NCBI GenBank assembly: GCA_007126415.1
Contig: SLBH01000055.1
Location: 1-7,940, forward strand
Source: Spirochaetales bacterium
GTDB lineage: Bacteria; Spirochaetota; Spirochaetia; DSM-27196; SLAA01
DNA: 7,940 nt
Reading direction: 5' to 3'
A model generated the notes under the pieces. It saw only the letters and a list, made by a program, of their open reading frames with translations, had not been told where the DNA came from and ran no database searches. Both the position numbers and the translations under genes were made by a program. Below, piece after piece: positions 1 to 7,023 of this stretch (position 1 is the stretch's first letter; each line of letters begins with the position of its first letter).

Positions 1-280
1 CACCTACCGCCGCGCCGGCTTCCTCGGCGGCGCGGGCGCCGGCCGTAGCGGGGCTTTGATCGCGTGCGGGCGGGGCGCCGGCTTCCTCGGCGGCCCGGGC
101 GCCCGCGCGCTCCGCGGAGGCACGGCGGCAAAGCTCGAGCGTTTCCTCGGCGGCGGCCCGGTTCGAAGCATAGTTGATCGCGACCGAGTAGCCCACACGC
201 GCAAGCTCCAACGCGATCCCGCGTCCCAGGCCACGACTTGCCCCGGTTACCAACACTACCGGGCTGTTCGGTTCCGACAT
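1..280 (-). CDS. Short-chain dehydrogenase/reductase (SDR), N-terminal part, cut by window edge
   Basis: Ninety-three codons are visible; the C-terminal part lies beyond position 1. SDR enzymes are cytoplasmic NAD(P)-dependent oxidoreductases with a Rossmann fold, here probably acting on a sugar-derived hydroxyl or keto group. The N-terminus reads V-V-L-V-T-G-A-S-R-G-L-G-R-G-I-A (residues 8-23), the classic TGxxxGxG dinucleotide-binding motif, followed by beta-2 (VAINYASN, 33-40) and a helix ending near LELCRRA (48-54). I chose the ATG at 278-280 because the GGAGG at 285-289 lies 4 nt upstream; the adjacent in-frame ATG at 281-283 would leave only 1 nt. It lies 35 nt after the MFS stop and is probably co-transcribed. 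The oddity is residues 55-93: an Ala/Glu/Arg-rich stretch containing AGARAAEEAGA twice (59-69 and 80-90), where beta-3 and an acidic ADV-type motif would normally follow at once. SDR identity is secure; whether the enzyme is functional cannot be judged. Confidence 0.85.
   Translation of the reverse strand, partial: MSEPNSPVVLVTGASRGLGRGIALELARVGYSVAINYASNRAAAEETLELCRRASAERAGARAAEEAGAPPARDQSPATAGARAAEEAGAAVG
12..103. repeat. In-frame direct repeat inside the SDR gene (63-bp spacing)
   Basis: Positions 12-40 and 75-103 are 29-bp direct repeats differing at a single base (32 versus 95). The 63-bp offset equals 21 codons, so both copies are read in the same frame and encode AGARAAEEAGA. A shorter third match (TTCCTCGGCGG) lies at 143-153, offset 60 bp from the middle copy and also in frame, encoding AAAEE within the normal SDR helix. 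This looks like duplication and divergence of a helix segment. Confidence 0.85.
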
Positions 281-315
281 CATTCCTCCAGTCACCCCTA
301 CGACGGGTGCGGCAC

Positions 316-1536
316 CTACCACGTCGTGGCCGGACTCCCGGCGACAGCGAGCTGAGCCATCTTCTGCAGGATCACCAAAGCCAGAGCTCCGCTCACAAAT
401 AGGACCAGCGCCGGAAGCATCATCGCAAACACCAAACTCGCGCGGTCGGCCACTGCGCCCACGAGCCACGGGCTGAGCACCTTTCCGCCGAGCATCACCA
501 ACGACATCCACGCGGTCACACTGCCGGTTCGGTCCGGCAGCACCCGGTAGCCCACGCTATAGGCAAGCGGAATGGTGGCTCCACTCGCCATGCCCGCGAT
601 AGCAAAAAGTATCACCGCCAGACTCGGAAGCGGCACCAGGACCCCGGCCGAGGCCGCCGCCGCACCCACAAATGCACCGCCGCACAGAATCGGTTCCGCC
701 CCTACGCGCGCCACGATGCGGGAGGTGAGAAACCTGCCGGCAATAATGCCGACCCAGTACGCTGAAAGACTGAAGCTCGCGAGGTCGGCGCTTGCGGCCC
801 GTCCGGTTTCGAGGTAGTACGGGAGCCAGGCGACAACGCCGATCTGGTGCATCGCGTAGAAGAACAGGAGCAAACCCAGTACACCGATCAGCACAATCGG
901 CTTGTCGGCGGCCGCGCCTTGCCGCCGGCTTTCGCTGCCGACCGAGGCGGAGCGGGACTCCGACCGTCTGCCGGAGGCGAGGTAGCCACGAAAGAAGGTG
1001 CTGGTTGCGAGGAGGGCGGCAAGATACAACGCCCCCACCGCCACAAACACGCCCGCCCAGGTCACGCCGGCGCGCATCAGCCCGCGCACCACCATTGGGC
1101 CGGCAAAGGCCCCGATGCCGTAGAACATATGCAGCGCGCTCAGCGCCTTTCCGGAGTCACCCGGGGTAAGATCACCGGTGTGCGCATTGAGCATCACATC
1201 GACGATTCGAATGAATACTCCGGACGCCGCAAACGCTATGACAAGCGTCAGGTAGCGGTCGGAAACGCCGATCGCGATCAGAGCCGCGGCAAGTAGCGCG
1301 AAACAAACCAGAATCGCCGCCGGACGTGAAACCCGTTCGGCGAGAACAAGCACCACGACCGCGCCACAAACGCCGCCGGCGTTTTGGAGCGTGCCGATGA
1401 GACCGGCGGCACTCAGTGATAGATCGAACTGTGCGATGATTCCCGGAAGTGTCGGCCCGATCAGCACGGCCGACACCCCGTAAAGCAGCATCGCTAACTT
1501 GTTGGTGAAAAGCGCCCTATTCATCAGCCTGTTCAT
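316..1536 (-). CDS. Major facilitator superfamily transporter, FucP-like sugar permease
   Basis: A 406-residue inner-membrane protein of the usual 12-helix MFS length, predicted to move a sugar or related solute by proton or cation coupling. Hydrophobic segments fill residues about 12-185 and 212-395. They are split by a polar, Arg/Ser-rich loop (about 186-210, including GRRSESRSAS), the usual central cytoplasmic loop between two six-helix halves. The segment LHMFYGIGAFAGP resembles the LHxFFGxGAxxGP signature of the fucose-permease group (COG0738), and AERVSRPA after helix 2 fits the MFS loop position. It lies 36 nt downstream of the Gfo/Idh/MocA gene, probably in the same operon, which makes a second transporter beside the TTT system. 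The start is ambiguous because of a 13-bp tandem duplication: ATG at 1534-1536 has AGG 4 nt upstream, and a second in-frame ATG is at 1522-1524. The fold is secure; the sugar specificity is inferred. Confidence 0.85.
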   Translation of the reverse strand: MNRLMNRALFTNKLAMLLYGVSAVLIGPTLPGIIAQFDLSLSAAGLIGTLQNAGGVCGAVVVLVLAERVSRPAAILVCFALLAAALIAIGVSDRYLTLVIAFAASGVFIRIVDVMLNAHTGDLTPGDSGKALSALHMFYGIGAFAGPMVVRGLMRAGVTWAGVFVAVGALYLAALLATSTFFRGYLASGRRSESRSASVGSESRRQGAAADKPIVLIGVLGLLLFFYAMHQIGVVAWLPYYLETGRAASADLASFSLSAYWVGIIAGRFLTSRIVARVGAEPILCGGAFVGAAAASAGVLVPLPSLAVILFAIAGMASGATIPLAYSVGYRVLPDRTGSVTAWMSLVMLGGKVLSPWLVGAVADRASLVFAMMLPALVLFVSGALALVILQKMAQLAVAGSPATTW

Positions 1537-1553
1537 TGAACCTGTTCATTGAA
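1528..1553. repeat. 13-bp tandem duplication over the MFS start codon
   Basis: CCTGTTCATTGAA occurs twice without a gap (1528-1540 and 1541-1553). On the minus strand each copy carries an ATG (1547-1549 and 1534-1536). Because 13 is not a multiple of three, the two ATGs are in different frames. The upstream ATG opens an 11-codon reading frame (MNRFNEQADE, then stop) that ends inside the MFS coding sequence. The duplication also places an AGG 4 nt before the MFS ATG. Confidence 0.9.
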
Positions 1554-1572
1554 CCCGCGCACGGCCTGTGGG

Positions 1573-2766
1573 TCATTCCACGCGCGGAACGGTAACCTCT
1601 TGGCCCCCGCGCGCTGCGGACAGGTAACCTGCGTAGACCGTGGCGATGGTATCGCCGCCGAGAAGACTTCCGCTTTCCGGCTCGCGCCCCGAGGCAATGT
1701 CCTGGTAAAACGCTTGCATCTCGTGCTGATAGCCGGTGAACCAGTCCTCGTCCGGCGAGGTGAACGCCCAGCCCTGCTTGGTGCCGGTTTTTTCCACCAC
1801 ATAGATGTCGTTGAACTGTGACTCTTCGGGATTGTAGGTCTGCATCGCGGTGTTGGGGTTGATGTTGCATAGCGTGCGATGATTGTTGGCGCAGACCTCG
1901 AGCCAGTTATGCACACCCCCGAGCACGAGCTCGCTCGCAAACACGTCGGCGCACATCCCGTCCTCGAAGGTAACGTGGATCCCGGCGAAGTCTTCGATAT
2001 CCTGGTAGCCGGTGCGAAGGTGCCCGGCGTCCCGGTAGTTCTCAGAACCGGTGACAAAATGCGTGCGGCAGCTGACCGAAGCCGGCCGGATCGGGACGCC
2101 GTCACGAGCCCGTCCCTCAACCTGCTTGAGGTAGAGCGCGGCGGTGAGAGGATGAACCCCTTTGCCCATCAGCGCCCCGCCGCCTGAGTATTTCCAGATT
2201 CCATAGTACGGCGAATGCGAGCCGGAATGTGCTTCCTCTCCGTGTATCCAAAGGATCTGCGCACCGGTCTTCTCGAGAATCTCGCGCTCCTTCTGGATAG
2301 CCGGTGCGTACACCCAGTTCTCGGCGTACATCACGGTCCCCCGGCTGCGCCGCTCGGCCTCACGGATGCGCTGAATGCTTGCGAGAGCGCCGTAGAGCCC
2401 TCGCTCACGGTCGAAGCTACGCCCATCGAAATCACCACTATCGCTGCCCTCGCCGAAGTAACCGGTGAACGGCTTTTCAATGATCACGCTCCGATCGGCG
2501 GCGAGCGCCTCGCAGGCGACCGGCTCGTGCGTCGACGGCGGGGTACAGATATGAACGACATCCGTCGCCTCGATCAACGCGTCTAAGCCGTCAAACGCCT
2601 CCAGGCCGCGCTCGGAGGCGAAGCGTCGACAGTTTTCGGCGGTCGGCGAGTAAACCCCGGCAACCTTACAGTCGAGGCCGTAGACGCGCTCCAACGCTTC
2701 ATAATGGAAGCGCGCCGAGAACCCCGAGCCGACCAGGCCCGCCTTCAATACCTTGCGCTCTTGCAT
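1573..2766 (-). CDS. Gfo/Idh/MocA family NAD(P)-dependent oxidoreductase
   Basis: A 397-residue cytoplasmic dehydrogenase, probably oxidising or reducing a sugar, inositol or sugar-acid derivative with NAD(P). The N-terminal Rossmann domain shows AGLVGSGFSARFH (residues 9-21) as the dinucleotide-binding loop, VHICTPPSTH (71-80) after beta-4, and EKPF (97-100), the family signature whose lysine contributes to the active site. The C-terminal domain has MYAENWVYAPA (146-156) and GGGALMGKGVHPLTA (195-209), with H205 at the place of the conserved GxH histidine. Residues 101-128 form an acidic, glycine-rich insertion just after EKPF, longer than in typical members. The ATG at 2764-2766 is chosen because AAGGAGG (2774-2780) lies 7 nt upstream; the frame is open further upstream but overlaps tctA. 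It starts 17 nt after the tctA stop. The family assignment is firm; the substrate is unknown. Confidence 0.9.
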   Translation of the reverse strand: MQERKVLKAGLVGSGFSARFHYEALERVYGLDCKVAGVYSPTAENCRRFASERGLEAFDGLDALIEATDVVHICTPPSTHEPVACEALAADRSVIIEKPFTGYFGEGSDSGDFDGRSFDRERGLYGALASIQRIREAERRSRGTVMYAENWVYAPAIQKEREILEKTGAQILWIHGEEAHSGSHSPYYGIWKYSGGGALMGKGVHPLTAALYLKQVEGRARDGVPIRPASVSCRTHFVTGSENYRDAGHLRTGYQDIEDFAGIHVTFEDGMCADVFASELVLGGVHNWLEVCANNHRTLCNINPNTAMQTYNPEESQFNDIYVVEKTGTKQGWAFTSPDEDWFTGYQHEMQAFYQDIASGREPESGSLLGGDTIATVYAGYLSAARGGQEVTVPRVE

Positions 2767-2783
2767 CTCGCGCCCTCCTTTTC

Positions 2784-4328
2784 TCAACTGCGAACTCGTT
2801 GCACCGCACCGCGTACCGCCCGAACGATAGCTCCGGTCACCGCTTTGCGCGCGGCGATGAACCACGACGTGCGGCTCACGAGGCTTAGCAACACGATAAG
2901 AAACAACGTAAACGAAATAGGGCGCGTAAAGAACGGCGTAAGATCACCCCGCGAAATGACCAACGCCCGTCGCAGATTCGTGTCGAGTATCTCCCCAAGA
3001 ATGATGCCGAGCACCATCGGTGCTACCGGGTAGTCCATTTCGCGCATCGCGTAGCCGAGCAGCCCGAAAACCACCATCACACCGATATCAAACGTGCGCG
3101 AGTTTATCGCAAACGCGCCGATCACACAGAGCGTAAACACAATCGGCATAAGCTTGCTTCGCGGCACAAGCAGAACCTTCACAATCTGCTTTACCGCCGA
3201 GAGCCCGAGCACAAACATCGCAATGGTTCCGAGGAAGACCATCGCCACCACGCTCGATACAAAAGCCGGATTCTCGACCATGATAAGCGGTCCGGGCCGT
3301 ACGCCGTGAATGAACATCGCGGCCAACAGAACCGCCGCGGGCGCCGATCCGGGAATCGCCAAAGACAGAACCGGTATCATCGCACCCGCCACCGCGGCGT
3401 TGTTGCCGGTCTCGGACGCGATCAAGCCCTCGAGGCTGCCCTTGCCGAACTCCTCCGGTTTCTTACTGGAGCGCATCGCGAGATCATAGTTAACCCACGC
3501 CGCTATATCCTCTCCCACACCGGGGATGGCGCCTACGAAGGTGCCCACGATACCCGATCGCGTTATTGTCCGCTTATATCCCCAGATCGTCTTGAACTTC
3601 GGAATGACCCGGTCTATCTTGGTTTGAATTACCTCGACGCGTATGTGTTTCATCATCGAGATGATCTCGGAGAAGCCGAACGCGCCTACCATAGCGGGTA
3701 TGAGGTCTATTCCGCCGGAAAGCGGGCGATAACCGAACGAGAACCGTACATGCGCGTGAATCGCCTCCATCCCGATCATCGCCACAAAGAGACCGAGAAA
3801 ACCAGCGATCCAGCCCTTGAGGGGGTCCTTCGGTGCGGTAAGATTTCCGCTGATCACCACGCCGAAAATCGCGAGCCAGAAGAACTCAAAGCTCTGAAAC
3901 CGCAACGCAAAGCGCCCGATTATCGGGGTGAAGGTTGCGAGCAACAGCATTCCGATTACCGAGCCAATAAAGCTCCCGGTGGTACCGATACCGATTGCCT
4001 CACCCGCGCGGCCCGCCCGTGCAAGAGGGTGCCCGTCCACCGCGGTAGCTGCGTTCGCCGGTGTGCCGGGAATGTTTAGCAAAATCGCGGTTCTGCCGCC
4101 GCCGTAGATCGCACCGATGTACATGCACATCAGGATCAGCACCGCGTTGGTCGCCGGCAGATGAAACGTGAGTGTAGTCATCAGCGCTACACCCATCGTC
4201 GCGGTCAGCCCCGGCAGCATGCCGACGATCATTCCGAGCTGCGTAGCCCAGAGTACATCGAATAAGGTCCTGAGAGTGAGAAAGGCGGTAAGCTCTTGAA
4301 AGAAAAGCTGTATCCCTTGCGTCAGCAT
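2784..4328 (-). CDS. tctA: TTT transporter large permease subunit (TctA family)
   Basis: A 514-residue polytopic inner-membrane protein of full family length that forms the translocation path of a tripartite tricarboxylate transporter and is driven by an ion gradient. Two internally similar halves carry matching motifs. In the N-half, GMLPGLTATMGVAL (36-49) is followed by YGGGRTAILLNIPGTP (75-90) and DGHPLARAGRAGEAIGI (98-114). In the C-half, VGAIPGVGEDIAAW (265-278) is followed by EFGKGSLEGLIASETGNNAA (293-312), IPGSAPAAVLLAA (325-337) and HGVRPGP (341-347). The ATG at 4326-4328 is preceded by GAGGA (4335-4339), which overlaps the tctB stop codon; only 9 nt separate the genes, suggesting translational coupling. 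The C-terminal tail is short and basic (about 493-514). The symbol gives the family name; tricarboxylate as the real substrate is not established. Confidence 0.93.
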   Translation of the reverse strand: MLTQGIQLFFQELTAFLTLRTLFDVLWATQLGMIVGMLPGLTATMGVALMTTLTFHLPATNAVLILMCMYIGAIYGGGRTAILLNIPGTPANAATAVDGHPLARAGRAGEAIGIGTTGSFIGSVIGMLLLATFTPIIGRFALRFQSFEFFWLAIFGVVISGNLTAPKDPLKGWIAGFLGLFVAMIGMEAIHAHVRFSFGYRPLSGGIDLIPAMVGAFGFSEIISMMKHIRVEVIQTKIDRVIPKFKTIWGYKRTITRSGIVGTFVGAIPGVGEDIAAWVNYDLAMRSSKKPEEFGKGSLEGLIASETGNNAAVAGAMIPVLSLAIPGSAPAAVLLAAMFIHGVRPGPLIMVENPAFVSSVVAMVFLGTIAMFVLGLSAVKQIVKVLLVPRSKLMPIVFTLCVIGAFAINSRTFDIGVMVVFGLLGYAMREMDYPVAPMVLGIILGEILDTNLRRALVISRGDLTPFFTRPISFTLFLIVLLSLVSRTSWFIAARKAVTGAIVRAVRGAVQRVRS

Positions 4329-4337
4329 ATATAGTCC

Positions 4338-4871
4338 TCAGGGTAAAGAAACGAGAAACAGATACTGAAACACCGCCGAGACGATGCCCGCCACAAGCAC
4401 AGCCTCGAGCACGGCCTTCCAGACGGTGCTCCTGGGGCTCCGTCGTTTTTCCTGGTCGAACACGAGCTCAAAGAACAACACAAACACCGCCACAAACAGA
4501 AATGTAGCCAGCGTGTAGTTCACGCGCCCAACCAATCCCCACGCGTATGCCAGACAGATAGCGACGGTAGCGACGATACGCCGTACAACAGGGCTCGTCA
4601 CGAACGCACTGAACGACCGCTTAGACAGCCGCAGCCGGTAGCCTCCGCGCACCACAGCGCGGATGATCAACGCGAGACTGCATACACCGATAATCGCGCC
4701 CAGCAGTCCCGGCACCACGCCCGGCGCCGACAACGGGTTGATTCCGCGGTGCTCGAGCCTCGGCATGGCAATAGAGAAGTACAGTACCGCTGTGCTGAAC
4801 CCGAGCAGCACCAGGCCGGTAACGAAGTCCGCACGCGGCATTCCGTTGTCTTGATCGAGCTTGTCACCCAT
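4338..4871 (-). CDS. tctB: TTT transporter small membrane subunit (TctB family)
   Basis: A 177-residue inner-membrane protein, the poorly conserved small subunit that associates with TctA. Hydrophobic segments lie at about residues 17-35, 52-72, 98-115, 118-137 and 153-175, separated by charged loops (RGGYRLRLSKR at 75-85 and DQEKRRSPRS at 139-148), as in other TctB proteins. Length and position between tctC and tctA fit the family better than sequence identity does, as is usual for this subunit. The ATG at 4869-4871 is chosen because GGGGGAGG ends 4 nt upstream; a second in-frame ATG at 4890-4892 and a TTG at 4935-4937 lack a good ribosome-binding site and lie in the structured intergenic region. 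It is separated from tctC by 135 nt holding a strong stem-loop, so it may be expressed at a lower level than tctC. Confidence 0.85.
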   Translation of the reverse strand: MGDKLDQDNGMPRADFVTGLVLLGFSTAVLYFSIAMPRLEHRGINPLSAPGVVPGLLGAIIGVCSLALIIRAVVRGGYRLRLSKRSFSAFVTSPVVRRIVATVAICLAYAWGLVGRVNYTLATFLFVAVFVLFFELVFDQEKRRSPRSTVWKAVLEAVLVAGIVSAVFQYLFLVSLP

Positions 4872-4920
4872 CGTGCCTCCCCCAAACTCCATGTAGTCGA
4901 GCCGCGTGACCACGCTGCTC

Positions 4921-4970
4921 GTGGACGCTCCGGACAAGCGCGCAGCCCGTGTTGTCCACCGGGCTGCGCG
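4921..4970 (-). promoter_or_regulatory. Intergenic RNA stem-loop between tctC and tctB
   Basis: A perfect 11-bp inverted repeat (arms 4939-4949 and 4960-4970) with a 10-nt loop lies 36 nt after the tctC stop codon. No U-run follows it in the direction of transcription, so it is not a classical intrinsic terminator. Part of the loop (4952-4957) is complementary to 4932-4937, and an overlapping part (4954-4959) is complementary to 4921-4926, allowing alternative or pseudoknotted pairings just before tctB. A role in protecting the tctC mRNA 3' end or damping tctB/tctA expression is inferred from its position. Confidence 0.7.
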
Positions 4971-5006
4971 AATGAGCCTCGTTTTAGATGACGGTGCACC
5001 TACAAG

Positions 5007-6032
5007 CTACGGGCGCGGGATCCCGGCCTCGTCGGGCGGCATCACCGTATCACCCATCTCGTGCGCGAGCCACGCGTCGAGCTGCACCATCGGGAACGCC
5101 GCCGCGTGGGCTTCGTCGCCCCATTTGGGAGCAAATACGCTTGCCGACTCGCGAGCAAGCTGCTCCAACCGTTGGTTGCCCACTATCGACTCATCCCAGA
5201 TACGACCGAGCGTGTTGATCACGTTCTCAGGAACGTCTGCGGGCACGAAAATGCCGAAATAGATCGGGGCGGCTTCAAACTCCGGAATCCAGTTGGTGAT
5301 CGGCGGGATCTCCTCGTCAACGCCGTCGAGGATCAACGGCTTATCATCCAACACTGCGAGCGGCCGCAGCTCGCCTGCGCGGATCATGTCGACCTGCTCG
5401 CTCGCCAACTGCGTGGTCACCGGAACCTCGCCCGCTACCGTGGCCGTCACCGCCGGAGCACCACCGCCGTAAGTAACTTCGGTGTACTCAATCGGCCGAT
5501 AGCGGTTGATCATCTGAATCGCGGTGTGTCCGGCCGAGCCGACGCCGGCGGTTCCCACATCTATCTCGCCCGGCCTGTCGAGAAACGCCTGGGCAAGCTC
5601 GTCGAAGGTCTGATACGGCTCGTCGGCGTTAACCGAAACCACATTCACCTGGGCAAGGCTCAAGAACAGAACCCAGTCATCCAGATCGGTCTCGAGAAGG
5701 TCTCGGACTCGATAGGTTCCAAGATCCTTTGCCGCCCCGGACGCCCACATATACCCGTCGCGGCGCGAGTTCAGGACCTCGGCGGTCCCAACCGAGCCTG
5801 TTGCGCCGGGGGTGTTGACCACCACGACACTCTGCCCGAGCTCTTCTTCCAGCACTGCGGCCAGCGGCCGGACCGTCTGGTCGGTGGAGCCGCCCGCGCC
5901 CCACGGAACTACCACGGTAATGGGCCGACTGGGCTCCCACACATCGGGATCCTCTTCAGCGGCGCCCCTGGCAAATGCCATCACCACACCAACCACTACC
6001 AGCACACCGATCATCACGATGAGCTTTTTCAT
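5007..6032 (-). CDS. tctC: TTT periplasmic solute-binding protein (TctC/Bug family)
   Basis: A 341-residue secreted binding protein that captures the substrate in the periplasm and delivers it to TctA/TctB. Residues 1-21 form a Sec signal peptide (MKK, hydrophobic core 4-18, then A-F-A); there is no lipobox cysteine, so a soluble periplasmic protein is expected. Family motifs in order are PITVVVPWGAGGSTDQTVRPLA (about 37-58), VVNTPGATGSVG (71-82), DVGTAGVGSAGHTA (158-171), GGGAPAVTATVAGEV (189-203) and AGELRPLAV (219-227). The usual P-T-(F/L)-x-E-x-G segment after these is diverged (ITNWIPEFE, 245-253). The start ATG at 6030-6032 has AAGGAGG (6041-6047) 8 nt upstream. It follows the TIM-barrel gene by 50 nt. 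The mature N-terminus A-R-G-A-A-E-E resembles spirochaetal binding proteins. Ligands of this family are usually small carboxylates; this one is unknown. Confidence 0.93.
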   Translation of the reverse strand: MKKLIVMIGVLVVVGVVMAFARGAAEEDPDVWEPSRPITVVVPWGAGGSTDQTVRPLAAVLEEELGQSVVVVNTPGATGSVGTAEVLNSRRDGYMWASGAAKDLGTYRVRDLLETDLDDWVLFLSLAQVNVVSVNADEPYQTFDELAQAFLDRPGEIDVGTAGVGSAGHTAIQMINRYRPIEYTEVTYGGGAPAVTATVAGEVPVTTQLASEQVDMIRAGELRPLAVLDDKPLILDGVDEEIPPITNWIPEFEAAPIYFGIFVPADVPENVINTLGRIWDESIVGNQRLEQLARESASVFAPKWGDEAHAAAFPMVQLDAWLAHEMGDTVMPPDEAGIPRP

Positions 6033-6072
6033 AACCCTCTCCTCCTTCGACCGAGCCGCTGCTCCGTCGTGT

Positions 6073-6096
6073 TTAGCCGCCTTTACGGCGTTCTAA
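6073..6096 (-). other. Small stem-loop over the stop codon of the TIM-barrel gene
   Basis: On the minus strand TTAG, two unpaired bases, CGCC, loop GTAAA, GGCG, one unpaired base and CTAA form an 8-bp imperfect hairpin. The stop codon TAA of the isomerase gene sits in its loop (6083-6085). It lacks a U-run and lies in a 50-nt gap before tctC, so termination is unlikely. Marking a processing point or a pause site is speculative. Confidence 0.35.
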
Positions 6097-7015
6097 GCTC
6101 GAACCCGGCTTGTTCCAACAAGCGTCCGGTTCGTTTGGCGTACGCAACAAAACTGTCCCAACGCTCCTCTGAGCCGGCGGTAACGCTTGGATCGTGGTAC
6201 ACCACCGCAAGGTGGGGCTCAATTGAGATAGGGCCTTGGTATCCGCTCGCGGCGAGATCTGCGAGAATGCGAGGCACCTCCGCGTTACCCTCGCCCGGGA
6301 AGGTATAGACAACCTGCCCGTCCGCCACAACGCCGTCTTTGATATGAAGATAGGCGATGTGCGGCTTCACCCGCTCGTAAAACTCCCAGGTATCTTGAAA
6401 CCGGTACGGAACCTCGCCCCGAACGTCGAGGGTGGCGAACGGATTACCGGTGTCGAAAACCAGCTTTAGGTGCTCAGAGCCCACGGCGTCGAGCAAGCGC
6501 AGCGTGTGCTCGTGGCTCTGACCGCCCCAGGTGTCGCAGTTCTCGTGTAGGCAGATCACGCCCCCGGCTTCGGCCATCTTGGCAAGGGTGCGAACCCGTT
6601 CCACAACGCGGCGCTCCAGTTCCGCAGCCGAAAGCCCTGCGGCCGAGTCGGGGCGGTAGCTCATGATGCGGATATACTTCACGCCGAGGCGGTGCATGCG
6701 CGGGATAGCCGCTTCCAGCAGCCGATAATCGGCGTCGGGATCGTCGTCCACCCGTCTGCTCCAGTTCGCGATGCGGCTGCCGAAGCTACTCACTTCAAGA
6801 CCGGCCTCTGCCAATTTCTTGCAGACCTCATCAAACTCTGTGTCGGGAATCTCGACGATGTTGCCGCCGTCGACGGTGCGTAAGTCTATTCTTGACCACC
6901 CCAAATGCCGGCAGACCGCAATCTGTCGCGAAAGCTCATCCGCAGCTTCATCGGTAAACCCGGTGAGGTACAACTCTGAGTTCGCCCGCGCCGAGAGCTT
7001 GTTTGGAGCGCTCAT
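6083..7015 (-). CDS. Sugar phosphate isomerase/epimerase-like TIM-barrel protein
   Basis: A 310-residue cytoplasmic protein of the xylose-isomerase-like TIM-barrel superfamily (AP_endonuc_2, as in IolE and tagatose/psicose epimerases), expected to isomerise or epimerise a sugar or keto-acid using a divalent metal. Likely metal ligands fall in order at the strand ends: E158 in LHEN, D188 in VFDTGN, H224 in LHIKD and E266 in SIEPH. The N-terminus has YLTGFTDEAADEL (16-28), a typical first strand, and SRIDLRTVDG (41-50). As first gene of the minus-strand cluster it probably defines the pathway. The ATG at 7013-7015 is preferred over the upstream ATG at 7097-7099 because the extra 28 residues lie in AT-rich DNA, look unlike the family and contain the candidate promoter. 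No good Shine-Dalgarno precedes 7015, so the start is less certain than the fold. Substrate unknown. Confidence 0.85.
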   Translation of the reverse strand: MSAPNKLSARANSELYLTGFTDEAADELSRQIAVCRHLGWSRIDLRTVDGGNIVEIPDTEFDEVCKKLAEAGLEVSSFGSRIANWSRRVDDDPDADYRLLEAAIPRMHRLGVKYIRIMSYRPDSAAGLSAAELERRVVERVRTLAKMAEAGGVICLHENCDTWGGQSHEHTLRLLDAVGSEHLKLVFDTGNPFATLDVRGEVPYRFQDTWEFYERVKPHIAYLHIKDGVVADGQVVYTFPGEGNAEVPRILADLAASGYQGPISIEPHLAVVYHDPSVTAGSEERWDSFVAYAKRTGRLLEQAGFELRTP

Positions 7016-7023
7016 CACCGATA

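Noticed and set aside
1573..2120. Overlapping minus-strand open frames (195 and 117 codons) within and after the oxidoreductase gene
   Set aside because: They are frame-shifted shadows of the Gfo/Idh/MocA gene, Arg/Ser/Pro-rich and without family motifs.
3306..4079. 257-codon open frame on the plus strand opposite tctA
   Set aside because: It is antisense to a full-length, motif-rich TctA; the composition is highly charged with no domain signature.
4939..4970. Rho-independent terminator after tctC
   Set aside because: The stem is strong but no U-run follows and the next gene in the same system lies downstream, so I call it an intergenic stem-loop.
5061..6308. Long open frame on the plus strand (415 codons) opposite tctC and the isomerase gene
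   Set aside because: It overlaps two well-supported genes on the other strand, its product is rich in His/Arg/Pro as expected for a GC-rich antisense frame, and I recognise no motif.
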